Below the pieces are notes generated by a model, which did not search any database, had not been told where the DNA came from, and saw only the letters and a program-made list of their open reading frames with translations. Positions 1-9,082 of a DNA stretch of 42,302 nucleotides are shown in pieces (the stretch's first letter is position 1; each line of letters begins with the position of its first letter). The position numbers and the translations under genes were made by a program. The stretch comes from an archaeon (GTDB taxonomy: Archaea > Asgardarchaeota > Heimdallarchaeia > Heimdallarchaeales > Kariarchaeaceae): NCBI GenBank assembly GCA_024280435.1, contig JAJRQD010000224.1, forward strand, positions 1 through 42,302. The letters run 5' to 3'.

Positions 1-248
1 AAATGGAGAGCAGAGCATTATATTACTGTCTTAAAATATCCAGAACTTCCAATGACAAATAATCATGCAGAACGATTACTGAAAACAGTAATCGTTCATA
101 GATCAAATGGAAAACCATTGAGAAGTATTAGAGCAATGGAATTATGCTAACAGTATTGACTACCTGGAAACTACTGGGAAAACCAATTGCATCTTCATTA
201 AGAGAATGGATCGAAAATCAAATTGGTCAACCTAAATTGATAAAATAA
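1..248 (+). pseudogene. C-terminal remnant of an IS66-like DDE transposase, truncated by the window edge and frameshifted
   Basis: Frame 1 from base 1 reads KWRAEHYITVLKYPELPMTNNHAERLLKTVIVHRSNGKPLRSIRAMELC* (TAA 148-150). The -1 frame continues from 144 as MLTVLTTWKLLGKPIASSLREWIENQIGQPKLIK* (stop 246-248). The NNHAER...RS...TTWK pattern is typical of IS66-type transposase C-termini. Confidence 0.65.
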
Positions 249-333
249 CTAGGGGTGTGAAAGACACACAATTCACTTTAAAACATAATTGTGATAATTT
301 TTGTTACGCATATTATGAAATGGTAATAACTTA

Positions 334-1242
334 TTATGGAAGTCTTATTGGAATAATTCCGTTGCCAATCTCAACAAGTTCGTGTTGAACTTTTATTATT
401 TTTATTTTTCCTATCTCATTTTCTATTTCCGTAATTCTATTTTGGACTGAATTTGTGTTAAGATCTAGATCAAATAAAACAGCATAACCTTTTGTATCTG
501 TGATATATTTATTGTTGACAATATTTAAACCATAAAAATAATATTTATGATTGAAATGTTGTTCACCTATATTATTTATATTATCTAATGTAATTGATTT
601 CATTCTAATATCAGTTGAAAGTGAACCATATTTTTCTTTAACTACTTTTCCTAATATAAAATAATGTTCATTATTAAATTGAAATATTTTATAAGTTAAT
701 ATTTGATATAAAAATAATGAAGGTAATAATATTTTTATTTCTAATATTCTATCTTGTGTCAATCTTGAAATATATTTTTTCCTCTTATCTGCAGAATGAA
801 TTATGATTACTGAAATAATTTCAAAATATATGCCAATTAAGCCTATAATTAGTGCATACTCAAAAGAGCCTGTGAAATACTCAATAATAAATGGTAACGT
901 AATGATAAAATAAAGTGAAATATCACTCGTAAAAACATCTAGAGTTATAATAGCATTTTTTGTAATACTATTATAAAGTTTCAGTAATAGATTAACTATA
1001 AAATATAGTAATAAACCACTAATTAAATATATTATAACAAATAATAATTCTTGAATAATACTTGACGATATTGACTTTCCATTTAATCTTCTGAAAATAT
1101 TTACTCCATGTAATGAAAGTGCAATGAAAATAAATGGTAAGTTGAAATATTTACCGTATTTTACCTTTTTAGGATTTTTTATGCCATTACACGAATAGCT
1201 ATATGTTTTAGTTGTCATATTGTTATTTGAAATTATCACCAA
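334..1242 (-). CDS. polytopic membrane protein of unknown function, downstream partner of the CHAT-like gene
   Basis: 302-aa ORF with several hydrophobic helices and a soluble C-terminal region. Its start overlaps the 3' end of the 1236-2273 ORF by 7 nt on the same strand. Confidence 0.7.
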   Translation of the reverse strand: MVIISNNNMTTKTYSYSCNGIKNPKKVKYGKYFNLPFIFIALSLHGVNIFRRLNGKSISSSIIQELLFVIIYLISGLLLYFIVNLLLKLYNSITKNAIITLDVFTSDISLYFIITLPFIIEYFTGSFEYALIIGLIGIYFEIISVIIIHSADKRKKYISRLTQDRILEIKILLPSLFLYQILTYKIFQFNNEHYFILGKVVKEKYGSLSTDIRMKSITLDNINNIGEQHFNHKYYFYGLNIVNNKYITDTKGYAVLFDLDLNTNSVQNRITEIENEIGKIKIIKVQHELVEIGNGIIPIRLP

Positions 1243-2341
1243 GTAGGTGTGTCACCATAATCATATCTATCAGTTTGGAATTTATTCCATTCTATTAATA
1301 AAAATGCGCTGTATAATAACACTGAAACAATGATCAAAGCAGCTCTTGCACCAAAAGTACCTGAATCTGTAGTTACCGCACCAGCAGCAGCTAGTTGTCT
1401 ATACCAAGGAAGAAATGTTTTTACGAAATAAAGACTGAATTTTGCTACTTGAGCTAGAAACAACAATAATTTTGCAATTTTTGTTGTAGTGGGTGCATCA
1501 TTTGTCAATACATTTAAAAGGTCTCTAAAGCGGTACATCAACACAATTCCATCACTTATCATAATCCAACCCTTCAAGGCAACTTGCATAGAAGTAATTG
1601 GGACAACTGCAGCAAAAGTTGGCAAAAAGATTGCCATGAATAAAAGTAACATATTACCAATTCTTAAGAATGCTTCATTTAGACCTAATTTGTCGAATAA
1701 ATAATTACTCATTGGTAAAAAATCTTTGTCATTCGCATCAAGTGATACACGAGAAATTGCCTTGGAAAAAAAGATGTTAATATTTCTTCCACCATTGAAT
1801 ATATTAGAAATAAGAATAGATATAACATTTGATGCAAATATAGCATCAACTGTTTCTGAAAAACTATAAACAAATTTTCCAGTATTTTTAATTAATTTTG
1901 TAACTATTGACGATTCACATGCAAGAAAATAATGATAATCAGATTCAGATTCTTGAACAATGTTACTTATTATGTTCCATGATAATGTAGTTCCTTCGAA
2001 GTCTATTCCATTTTCACTACTATGTCCTACCCAAATAACAGGTGATTTGGTTGTGGTAATTACTAATATAGCTTCATAAAAGTTAAAATTTATTACTGCC
2101 GCTTTTGGAAAGTTTTGTTTGAGATCTGAAACAGCAGCTAGTTCTTCTAGTGAAGAACCAAACATAACAATAAAAGGAGATACTTCTGCTATAGTCGTAT
2201 TATTAGTAGTAAATGTATTAACTTCTCTAGGAAGGTTGTTTACTAATATTGGTGCAAATGATGATAGAACCATAATCGTAATTATAAATCCTACTACAAA
2301 TAAGTTGGTTGGTTTGATTTTGTTTATTTTATCAACTCCAT
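1236..2341 (-). CDS. membrane-anchored CHAT/caspase-like (clan CD) peptidase candidate; the intact ORF starts at 2273, and the likely true N-terminus at 2341 needs a -1 shift
   Basis: Contains VIWVGHSSENGI (candidate catalytic His) and DYHYFLACESS (candidate catalytic Cys) in CHAT-like order, followed by hydrophobic C-terminal segments. Upstream in the -1 frame, ATG at 2341 gives MELIK|INKIKPTNLFVVGFIITIMVLSS, a signal anchor. Confidence 0.5.
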
Positions 2342-2569
2342 AGAATCTATCGATTTATTTGCCTTAATAAACATTTAGCAAGTGTTTACCTCCCCCTTAT
2401 TTTTCTTAATTATTCATTGTTTTATCATAATATTCAATTAAGTTTTTCATTAATTAAATATATACAAATGACTGTTTAATTTGCGCGGGGATTATGTGTC
2501 TCAACCTATAAAATTATGGTAATATAGCGATTTTCACCAAAAATTTATAACACGGAAAAAAAGGTGGGA

Positions 2570-2821
2570 ATTATGGCTGCGTCCACAGACATTGGTTCCC
2601 ATTGTAATTGTAACAATCCACACACAGATTTTCTTTGATCCTTTTTGCTTTCTTTTTCCTTCCAGAACCAATTTATGTCTAGTTTCATCAAATTGAGTAT
2701 ACTTTGAATTTATGACCTTAGATACGATTTCATCTGATACCGGCTTTAAACTCTCACAAATCTTACCAAAACCACGATTTATTGCAGTTAGTGATAATTT
2801 CTTATGAAATGAATAAATTGA
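2570..2821 (-). pseudogene. internal remnant of an IS66-like transposase
   Basis: Minus-strand reading: SIYSFHKKLSLTAINRGFGKICESLKPVSDEIVSKVINSKYTQFDETRHKLVLEGKRKQKGSKKICVWIVTITMG, with the DDE-type 'DET' motif followed by a W-rich strand. No start and no catalytic C-terminus. Confidence 0.6.
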
Positions 2822-2943
2822 TCAGTTGAGAAATCCATACCTCCTATTTATTACTTTGTATATTTTTTGATAATGAGCTATCATATCAAAAATTACTGAT
2901 AATACCGGTTATACTTATATAATTGAATAATTCTGAATAGAAT

Positions 2944-3369
2944 ATGTCACAAGAAGGTAAATATAAAATAAATATGGTATCTGCAAATATGGAGACAACT
3001 GCCCGACAAAAGTCATTGAAAAGAATGGAGAGTAGTAATAGAGGAAGAGGACTAAATAATTCAACAAATAGTTTTGTAGCAGTATTTGGATTGACAATTG
3101 TTGCTTATTATGCCTACACGTACAGTATAAACCATTTAATCTCGTATCTTATACTGATCTCGCTTGGATATTTTATATGGTGGAGAGATAAATCTGTAAA
3201 TATTAAAAAGAATAAAAAATTACTTGCTGACCTGAGGGGTAGTGATGAAATAGTAATTGGTGATATAGTCATAGATAAAAGAGAACAGAAGAGTAGATGT
3301 TCCAATTGTAATCGCGAGTATACTGTAAAAACTTCATTCTGTCTCGGTTGTGGTGCCTCTTTCAATTAA
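2944..3369 (+). CDS. small membrane protein with C-terminal zinc ribbon
   Basis: 141-aa ORF; C-terminus CSNCNREYTVKTSFCLGCGASFN; hydrophobic mid-segment. Confidence 0.75.
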   Translation: MSQEGKYKINMVSANMETTARQKSLKRMESSNRGRGLNNSTNSFVAVFGLTIVAYYAYTYSINHLISYLILISLGYFIWWRDKSVNIKKNKKLLADLRGSDEIVIGDIVIDKREQKSRCSNCNREYTVKTSFCLGCGASFN

Positions 3370-4104
3370 ATTAATATTTTTTTTTCTAATAAATACTATA
3401 ACTATACTTGTTATAAATAAATAACTGAATATTGTATTATCAATTGAATTACTGATATCCAATTCTGGATCTATATTATCACTACTATTCTCAATAATAA
3501 ATTCACTATTTGTCTCATCATCTGAAATATTCAAGCTGTATATAGTATTTGTGAACTCTTTCATAATCACGCTGTATACTTTGATTGCTCCATCCAATCC
3601 ATAATACACAGTTGAATTAGTATATAATGAATCATCATTAGTACTTTTCAATTCACTGCTTGCATAGAAATAGGTATCGTACATAACTGCCACAAATGTA
3701 TTGGTGATATTTTGATTGAATGCTAGTTGGTTCTCAAAATTATAATTAATCGTCCAGTATTCCCAATCTGTGAATATAAAAAATTCAAACATACCAACAA
3801 AATTTATACTTATGAAATTTATTTCCTCATTATTAATGTATGCAGTTACAGATCCAAGATAAGACCCATCTTCAGGTACTGTCTCAAGTTCTAACTCAAA
3901 AATATCATTCTTTTGTACTTTCACTTCTTGCATGTTGGGTAAACTAACTGAGGGGTCCTCTCCTTCTACGTACAGGTCATGAACATAGTACTTGAATCTA
4001 TCTCCTACTGATACACCAACACTTCCTGCATCAATTCCCTGAATTAATGTTGTATTGGACAGTATAATAAATAAAGTAATTATGCTGAAAATTCTTCTAT
4101 TCAT
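3334..4104 (-). CDS. secreted or membrane-anchored protein with N-terminal signal peptide and C-terminal TM
   Basis: 256-aa ORF; N-terminal MNRRIFSIITLFIILSNTTLIQG; C-terminal TIFSYLFITSIVIVFIRKK anchor. Converges with and overlaps 2944-3369. Confidence 0.7.
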   Translation of the reverse strand: MNRRIFSIITLFIILSNTTLIQGIDAGSVGVSVGDRFKYYVHDLYVEGEDPSVSLPNMQEVKVQKNDIFELELETVPEDGSYLGSVTAYINNEEINFISINFVGMFEFFIFTDWEYWTINYNFENQLAFNQNITNTFVAVMYDTYFYASSELKSTNDDSLYTNSTVYYGLDGAIKVYSVIMKEFTNTIYSLNISDDETNSEFIIENSSDNIDPELDISNSIDNTIFSYLFITSIVIVFIRKKNINLIERGTTTETE

Positions 4105-4198
4105 ACTTATCTGTGGTAAATTAATTATTTAAATATAATCTGGTAAATATTATGCTTAGTAAAACAATTTATATAAAATTCAAATTATAATGGATATA

Positions 4199-5089
4199 TC
4201 ATATTTCATTGATAATTTTTTGAGTATGGTTTTTGTATCTTAATAATTTGTATCTTTTACTCATCCATATATCCAACAGAGATGCAATGAACTCAGTCTT
4301 TGCATGCAGAATTAGATGGCCTATATTATCAATAGTCACAAGAGTTGACAATTTCAACTGTCTGTTCAATTCCAGACTATCTGAGTAGGGAACAATCTGA
4401 TCTTTATTACCAGCAATTATTATTGTTTCACAGCTGATACTAGATACATCAATCTCCACATTCTGTGTAGTCTCATAGAATATTTTCTTATGCGTATTAA
4501 TATCCATTCTTTTTATCCTCTCAATGCCATTTTTGGCAAATTTCTTCTTCTCCTCTCCAATCACGAAAAATGGATAAACAAAGCTGAATATATCAACCAC
4601 AGATTCTAATATGAAATTAGGTGTTCTCTTACCAATCCCTAGCATTATTTTTGTAAATGCAGATTTGGAGAATTTATTACTTGGTGATATTAAAAATAAA
4701 GTCTCTACCATATCTGGATAGTCTGATGCAAATTGCAATGCGATTGCAGTGGCAAGTGAGGAAGCCATAATTGTAACTTTGTGTCCAGTGGGAACAATTG
4801 ATGAGATCACCTGATAACAATCATATGTAAAATCATCTATATTCCAATTGATATCATAAGGGCTAGCTGATTCTCCATGGCCTCTTAGATCCATAGATAT
4901 GATATTATAGTTATCATGATAATTCTGCTTGAAAAAATTGTAATCATCAGAGCTTCCAAGGTATCCATGAAGGAATACCAGTGTTGATTTTTCTGGCTCA
5001 AAATTATTGTGCTCCACATGAAGTTGATACAAAATATTCTGATCATACGGGGCATGAACCTGGATTATTGAATCTGTAATTGCTGACAT
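4199..5089 (-). CDS. alpha/beta hydrolase, MenH-like
   Basis: VFLHGYLGSSDDY oxyanion region, MASSLATAIAL nucleophile elbow, GNKDQIVPY acid and NIGHLILHAK histidine; located next to men-type genes. Confidence 0.7.
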   Translation of the reverse strand: MSAITDSIIQVHAPYDQNILYQLHVEHNNFEPEKSTLVFLHGYLGSSDDYNFFKQNYHDNYNIISMDLRGHGESASPYDINWNIDDFTYDCYQVISSIVPTGHKVTIMASSLATAIALQFASDYPDMVETLFLISPSNKFSKSAFTKIMLGIGKRTPNFILESVVDIFSFVYPFFVIGEEKKKFAKNGIERIKRMDINTHKKIFYETTQNVEIDVSSISCETIIIAGNKDQIVPYSDSLELNRQLKLSTLVTIDNIGHLILHAKTEFIASLLDIWMSKRYKLLRYKNHTQKIINEI

Positions 5090-5353
5090 AGTTGAAATAC
5101 CTCCTTATCGATAGATAGGGATAATAGATGAAATCATACGGATGATGATTTATATTGGCGGGTGTATACACACTCACCTACTATACTAATTGCATTACAA
5201 GTATATAAACATGATTGATTAAAAATCACACAAACATTTCACACCGCTCTATGTCGATGAATATTGCATAATTAAATGCAATAACCATCGTTTTATTCTA
5301 CAATTATCTGAAATAATATGTGGTAACGTATAATTAATTGTTTAAATATCACA

Positions 5354-6934
5354 TTAGATGATTAGAAGTGCTATAATCAGTAATAAGGTTGAGATGATAT
5401 TTAACATCAGTATTTGTAGGTAAATTCTTCTTTCATTCATTGTATCCAGTTCTTTATTGAACAGTACAGTAATTGGTAGTATCAGTAGTGTAAGTGTAAA
5501 TGCACTCTCAAGAAAACCAAATAAAATAAATGGCACGAGATAAATGGCTGTGAAAATCGATATAAACCTGATTAGAAATTTACTACGATGTCTACCCAGT
5601 TTCAGTACCAGTGTCTTTCGATTTGCTCTCTCGTCTGCTTCTAGATCAATCATATTGTTCATAATAACAATTAAACCAGAATACAATCCGGGTGTTATAC
5701 CAAGAAGAATAGTGTGGTACAATAGATCTGTATCTGAGCTAAGTATATAGTAACTGGCAAATACGGGGATTGGTCCAAATATTAGAATTATCACCAGTTC
5801 ACCAAGACCCTTGTGTGATAATCTAAATGGCCTACCGGAGTATGAATATGCAAGAATACCACCTGCAAGTGATAGATACAGAACAGTGTTCCCAGGTAGC
5901 AATGAATTGAGGTACATTCCAATTGCTATTGCAATAATAACCATGCTGACACCTGTTGAAATAACACCTCCCGGTGTGGCAAGTCCTTTGTCAATATATC
6001 TACCACCACTGAGCAGGGATGATTTAATTTTAAACTCATCATTCTGATTTTTATGATCCACATAATCAAAAATCAGGTTCATACCAATCTGTACCATCAA
6101 AAATCCTGTTACTATCAACAATACCAGTATCCAGTTGAATTTGTCTGCTAATACAGTTCCAAGTAGTATTGGTAATATGGTGGAGATAAAAATAGGTATT
6201 CTCAGTATTTGTTTCCAGTACTGATAGTTATATCTGAAAGCCTCTTTGACATCATCTATAAGATTGGATTGATTAGTCAATCTAATAGTTTCCAACTCTG
6301 ATTGATCTCCATATATCATCTTATGTGGATAGAATACAAATCTATCCTCATATTTTTTGATATTACCCTCTAGGAATATATTTCTGGCAGTGGGAAACTC
6401 ATTCGAGTGGTTAAAATACAGTTTACAGCCTGAGATAACCAGTAATTGTTTGAAAACAGGGTCCTCACTGCTGATCTCAAATTCCAATGTATCATCAGAT
6501 CTTTTCAGTTCTACTATCTGTGATCTTGACTGATTTCTGAAAGAGGTTATTATCATTGCTTCATTCTGCTCTAGTATTGATCTGTATAGTTTATCATTAT
6601 ATCGCTGAAGGTACTGACTACCATCGGGTATTGATTGCTGTACATATCCGGTGAATTCTTGTTTATCTGTATCCCATCCCATGACATTCTCAATATAGAA
6701 TTCATTATTCTCAACTCTTCCAATCAGCTCAAGAAATTCATAATTTCTCTTGTATGGATCATTATAGCTGAACAAAACAGTTGCATTGGTATTTTTTATT
6801 GAAATATTCAATTTAATTGAATTTTTATCAAATATTATATTTTCTAATTTCAATAATTGTGGATATTCATCATTATATGACATGATCACCCGATCAAACT
6901 GACTTAATCTGGATATTAATGGGTTACTTATCAT
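5354..6934 (-). CDS. UbiA-superfamily prenyltransferase with a ~220-aa N-terminal extra domain (possible split barrel)
   Basis: Aspartate motifs NLIFDYVDHKNQNDE and NNMIDLEADERANRKTL with multiple TM helices. The N-terminal half is soluble and beta-rich. Confidence 0.75.
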   Translation of the reverse strand: MISNPLISRLSQFDRVIMSYNDEYPQLLKLENIIFDKNSIKLNISIKNTNATVLFSYNDPYKRNYEFLELIGRVENNEFYIENVMGWDTDKQEFTGYVQQSIPDGSQYLQRYNDKLYRSILEQNEAMIITSFRNQSRSQIVELKRSDDTLEFEISSEDPVFKQLLVISGCKLYFNHSNEFPTARNIFLEGNIKKYEDRFVFYPHKMIYGDQSELETIRLTNQSNLIDDVKEAFRYNYQYWKQILRIPIFISTILPILLGTVLADKFNWILVLLIVTGFLMVQIGMNLIFDYVDHKNQNDEFKIKSSLLSGGRYIDKGLATPGGVISTGVSMVIIAIAIGMYLNSLLPGNTVLYLSLAGGILAYSYSGRPFRLSHKGLGELVIILIFGPIPVFASYYILSSDTDLLYHTILLGITPGLYSGLIVIMNNMIDLEADERANRKTLVLKLGRHRSKFLIRFISIFTAIYLVPFILFGFLESAFTLTLLILPITVLFNKELDTMNERRIYLQILMLNIISTLLLIIALLII

Positions 6935-7341
6935 CAGATCAACTCCATTGCAATCTGCACACTCTTATATGTGATAATAGTTGGTTTTATTTTTATTATC
7001 ACTCTTTTCCAGAAATACTGTATACTATCCTTTGCTCTGTACAGATCATATGCGTATCTATCCTTGCTAAACCATTCATCTTTATATCTCAACCAATCTG
7101 TATCGATATTATTATCTATCAATCTTGCAGTACCATAGATTATTAGATCATCAATATGAATTGTAACTTTATTATTCTTTCTTATATTATTCAGTTTATC
7201 TGAGAATATCACAGATGATGTGACTGTGAAGATACCATCTTTGAAAAAATAATGCATTGGAGTGATTGTGGTATACTCATCTGATGTAATCAGATCAAGC
7301 AGATAATTATTGTTAATGATCTCTAGAATCTCATCCAGCAT
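6934..7341 (-). CDS. pyridoxamine 5'-phosphate oxidase-like split-barrel protein
   Basis: 135-aa ORF with pattern ITPMHYFFKDGIFTVTSSVIFSDKLNNIRKNNKVTIHIDD...IIYGTARLI. Abuts the UbiA fusion. Confidence 0.6.
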   Translation of the reverse strand: MLDEILEIINNNYLLDLITSDEYTTITPMHYFFKDGIFTVTSSVIFSDKLNNIRKNNKVTIHIDDLIIYGTARLIDNNIDTDWLRYKDEWFSKDRYAYDLYRAKDSIQYFWKRVIIKIKPTIITYKSVQIAMELI

Positions 7342-7347
7342 CTCTCA

Positions 7348-8082
7348 TCACTTTCTTAATCCCAGCATGACTACTATTGATCCCATCAATCCTAGTTTGT
7401 AACGTGTGATGAATCCTGCATCATTATACAGTTTTTTCAATTCTTCTGGACTGTGGAACCTAGCATATGTTTCCTCTAATAATCTGAAGGGTGCTTTTCC
7501 CCTGGTCACTATCAACACTGCCAACTTACCAAGTAAACTCATCATCTGACCGACATACACATCTATTATTGGTGCTAATCTGGTAGCTCTTCTACCCATC
7601 TCAAGCATCATTATCCTTCCATATTTTCTGATTATTCTGTTATGTTCATGAAGTGTACTGGGATAGTCTGTGAAATGCCTTCCCACAAATCCAGACATCA
7701 CTCCATCAAATGCATGTCTACGAAATGGAGTCTTGGCTGCATCTCCCAGCACCAGATTCATACTACCCGCACTGTATACATCCCTATCCTTACAGTATTC
7801 AATCATAGAGTGGGATATATCCATACCCACCACAGATATTCCAGTATTCTGTTTGAACGCCTCATTTGAAAGATGACCTGTACCTGTACCTATGTCTAGT
7901 ATGGTTTCTAGAGGACTAATCTTCTCTGGTATCATATTTTTTATTGCAATATACCTGAATTGTCTATCAGTACCTAGGGACATGAAATTATTTAACAGAT
8001 CGTAGGATTGTGATAGTTTATGAAAGTCATCCCTGACTAGATCAACATATTCTGGATTTGAAGATGAGGTCACAATCGACAT
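7348..8082 (-). CDS. UbiE/MenG-like SAM-dependent methyltransferase
   Basis: FHKLSQSYDLLNNFMSLGTDRQFR, ILDIGTGTGHLS (motif I), LVLGDAAKTPF, GRIMMLEMGRR; UbiE/COQ5-like layout. Confidence 0.8.
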   Translation of the reverse strand: MSIVTSSSNPEYVDLVRDDFHKLSQSYDLLNNFMSLGTDRQFRYIAIKNMIPEKISPLETILDIGTGTGHLSNEAFKQNTGISVVGMDISHSMIEYCKDRDVYSAGSMNLVLGDAAKTPFRRHAFDGVMSGFVGRHFTDYPSTLHEHNRIIRKYGRIMMLEMGRRATRLAPIIDVYVGQMMSLLGKLAVLIVTRGKAPFRLLEETYARFHSPEELKKLYNDAGFITRYKLGLMGSIVVMLGLRK

Positions 8083-8190
8083 TGAAACTATAATTATTAA
8101 TACTTAACAATACTATAACAAATTGAAGAATACTCTTTTTGACATATCAAACTTAAGAATGATTAATAAGTTATTAAATAAACCTGAAAT

Positions 8191-9012
8191 GTGCAATACC
8201 CATTAGACCTGCTAGATCTAATTCATCAGGGAAAGTATGATGAGGCAGTAGCGTACAGCAATTTTCAATATGATAAGATAATCCGATCTAGGGTTGCAGA
8301 ACTTGGAGGTAAGTTCACAGACGCCCTTCACTGGGCAAATATGGCAATTGAGGAGAGTGAGGGAAATACACTTGCATTCGCGTATATTGCATCAAGCTAT
8401 GCTCTATGGAGGTTGAATGTATTTGATAAAGGCATATCGAATCTGAAAATTGCACAGGATTTATTGATTGATGATAGTGTGTATACACGCTATCTGAAGG
8501 CATTATCAATGAATATAGAGGGACTTATCCACTGGAAAGATGGTAGACAGCTAGATATTGCAATGGACCTATTCATACAATCTTTGAGGATCAGAGAGGC
8601 TAATTCTTTTGAAATTGAGATCAGCTACTCTCTGAATAATATCGGGAATACATATCTCAAATTGAGAGAGTTTGATAACTGTTATGATTATTACCAACGA
8701 GCTATGACTATGAGGAATAAAATAGGTTATCTACCATCTATTGCCGCATCATACAACAGTATGGGCAGATATCATGATGCCATGGAAGAATTTGATATTG
8801 CACTTGAATATCATCAGAGATGTCTGGAACATTGGGAAAAGGTTGGTAACAAGCAGTTCATTGCCAAGACACATCGGTTCATCGCAAGGACACTAAAATA
8901 TATGAACAAAAGTGATGCTAGTGATAAACACTACAATATCGCATTAAAAATATTCTCTGAACTGAAAAATGATACTGATATGGTTGCAACCATATCTGCA
9001 ATGAATAAATAA
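8191..9012 (+). CDS. tetratricopeptide-repeat protein (GTG start)
   Basis: Repeated TPR-like units, e.g. EISYSLNNIGNTYLKLREFDNCYDYYQRAMTMRNKIG and ASYNSMGRYHDAMEEFDIALEYHQRCLEHWEKVG. Confidence 0.8.
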   Translation: MQYPLDLLDLIHQGKYDEAVAYSNFQYDKIIRSRVAELGGKFTDALHWANMAIEESEGNTLAFAYIASSYALWRLNVFDKGISNLKIAQDLLIDDSVYTRYLKALSMNIEGLIHWKDGRQLDIAMDLFIQSLRIREANSFEIEISYSLNNIGNTYLKLREFDNCYDYYQRAMTMRNKIGYLPSIAASYNSMGRYHDAMEEFDIALEYHQRCLEHWEKVGNKQFIAKTHRFIARTLKYMNKSDASDKHYNIALKIFSELKNDTDMVATISAMNK

Positions 9013-9082
9013 GAATATAAAACTACCAACAAAGCTTATTTGTTTAATAATATTGAAATTCTATATATTTTAAAATGATAAT

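Noticed and set aside
2915-3365. Minus-strand ORFs 2915-3097 and 3114-3365
   Set aside because: Antisense to the zinc-ribbon membrane protein 2944-3369, whose Cys pattern gives much better coding evidence.
5263-5282. ATTGCAT-N6-ATGCAAT hairpin as a structured RNA or terminator
   Set aside because: Short AT-rich arms without a T-tract or conserved context; expected by chance in such AT-rich intergenic DNA.
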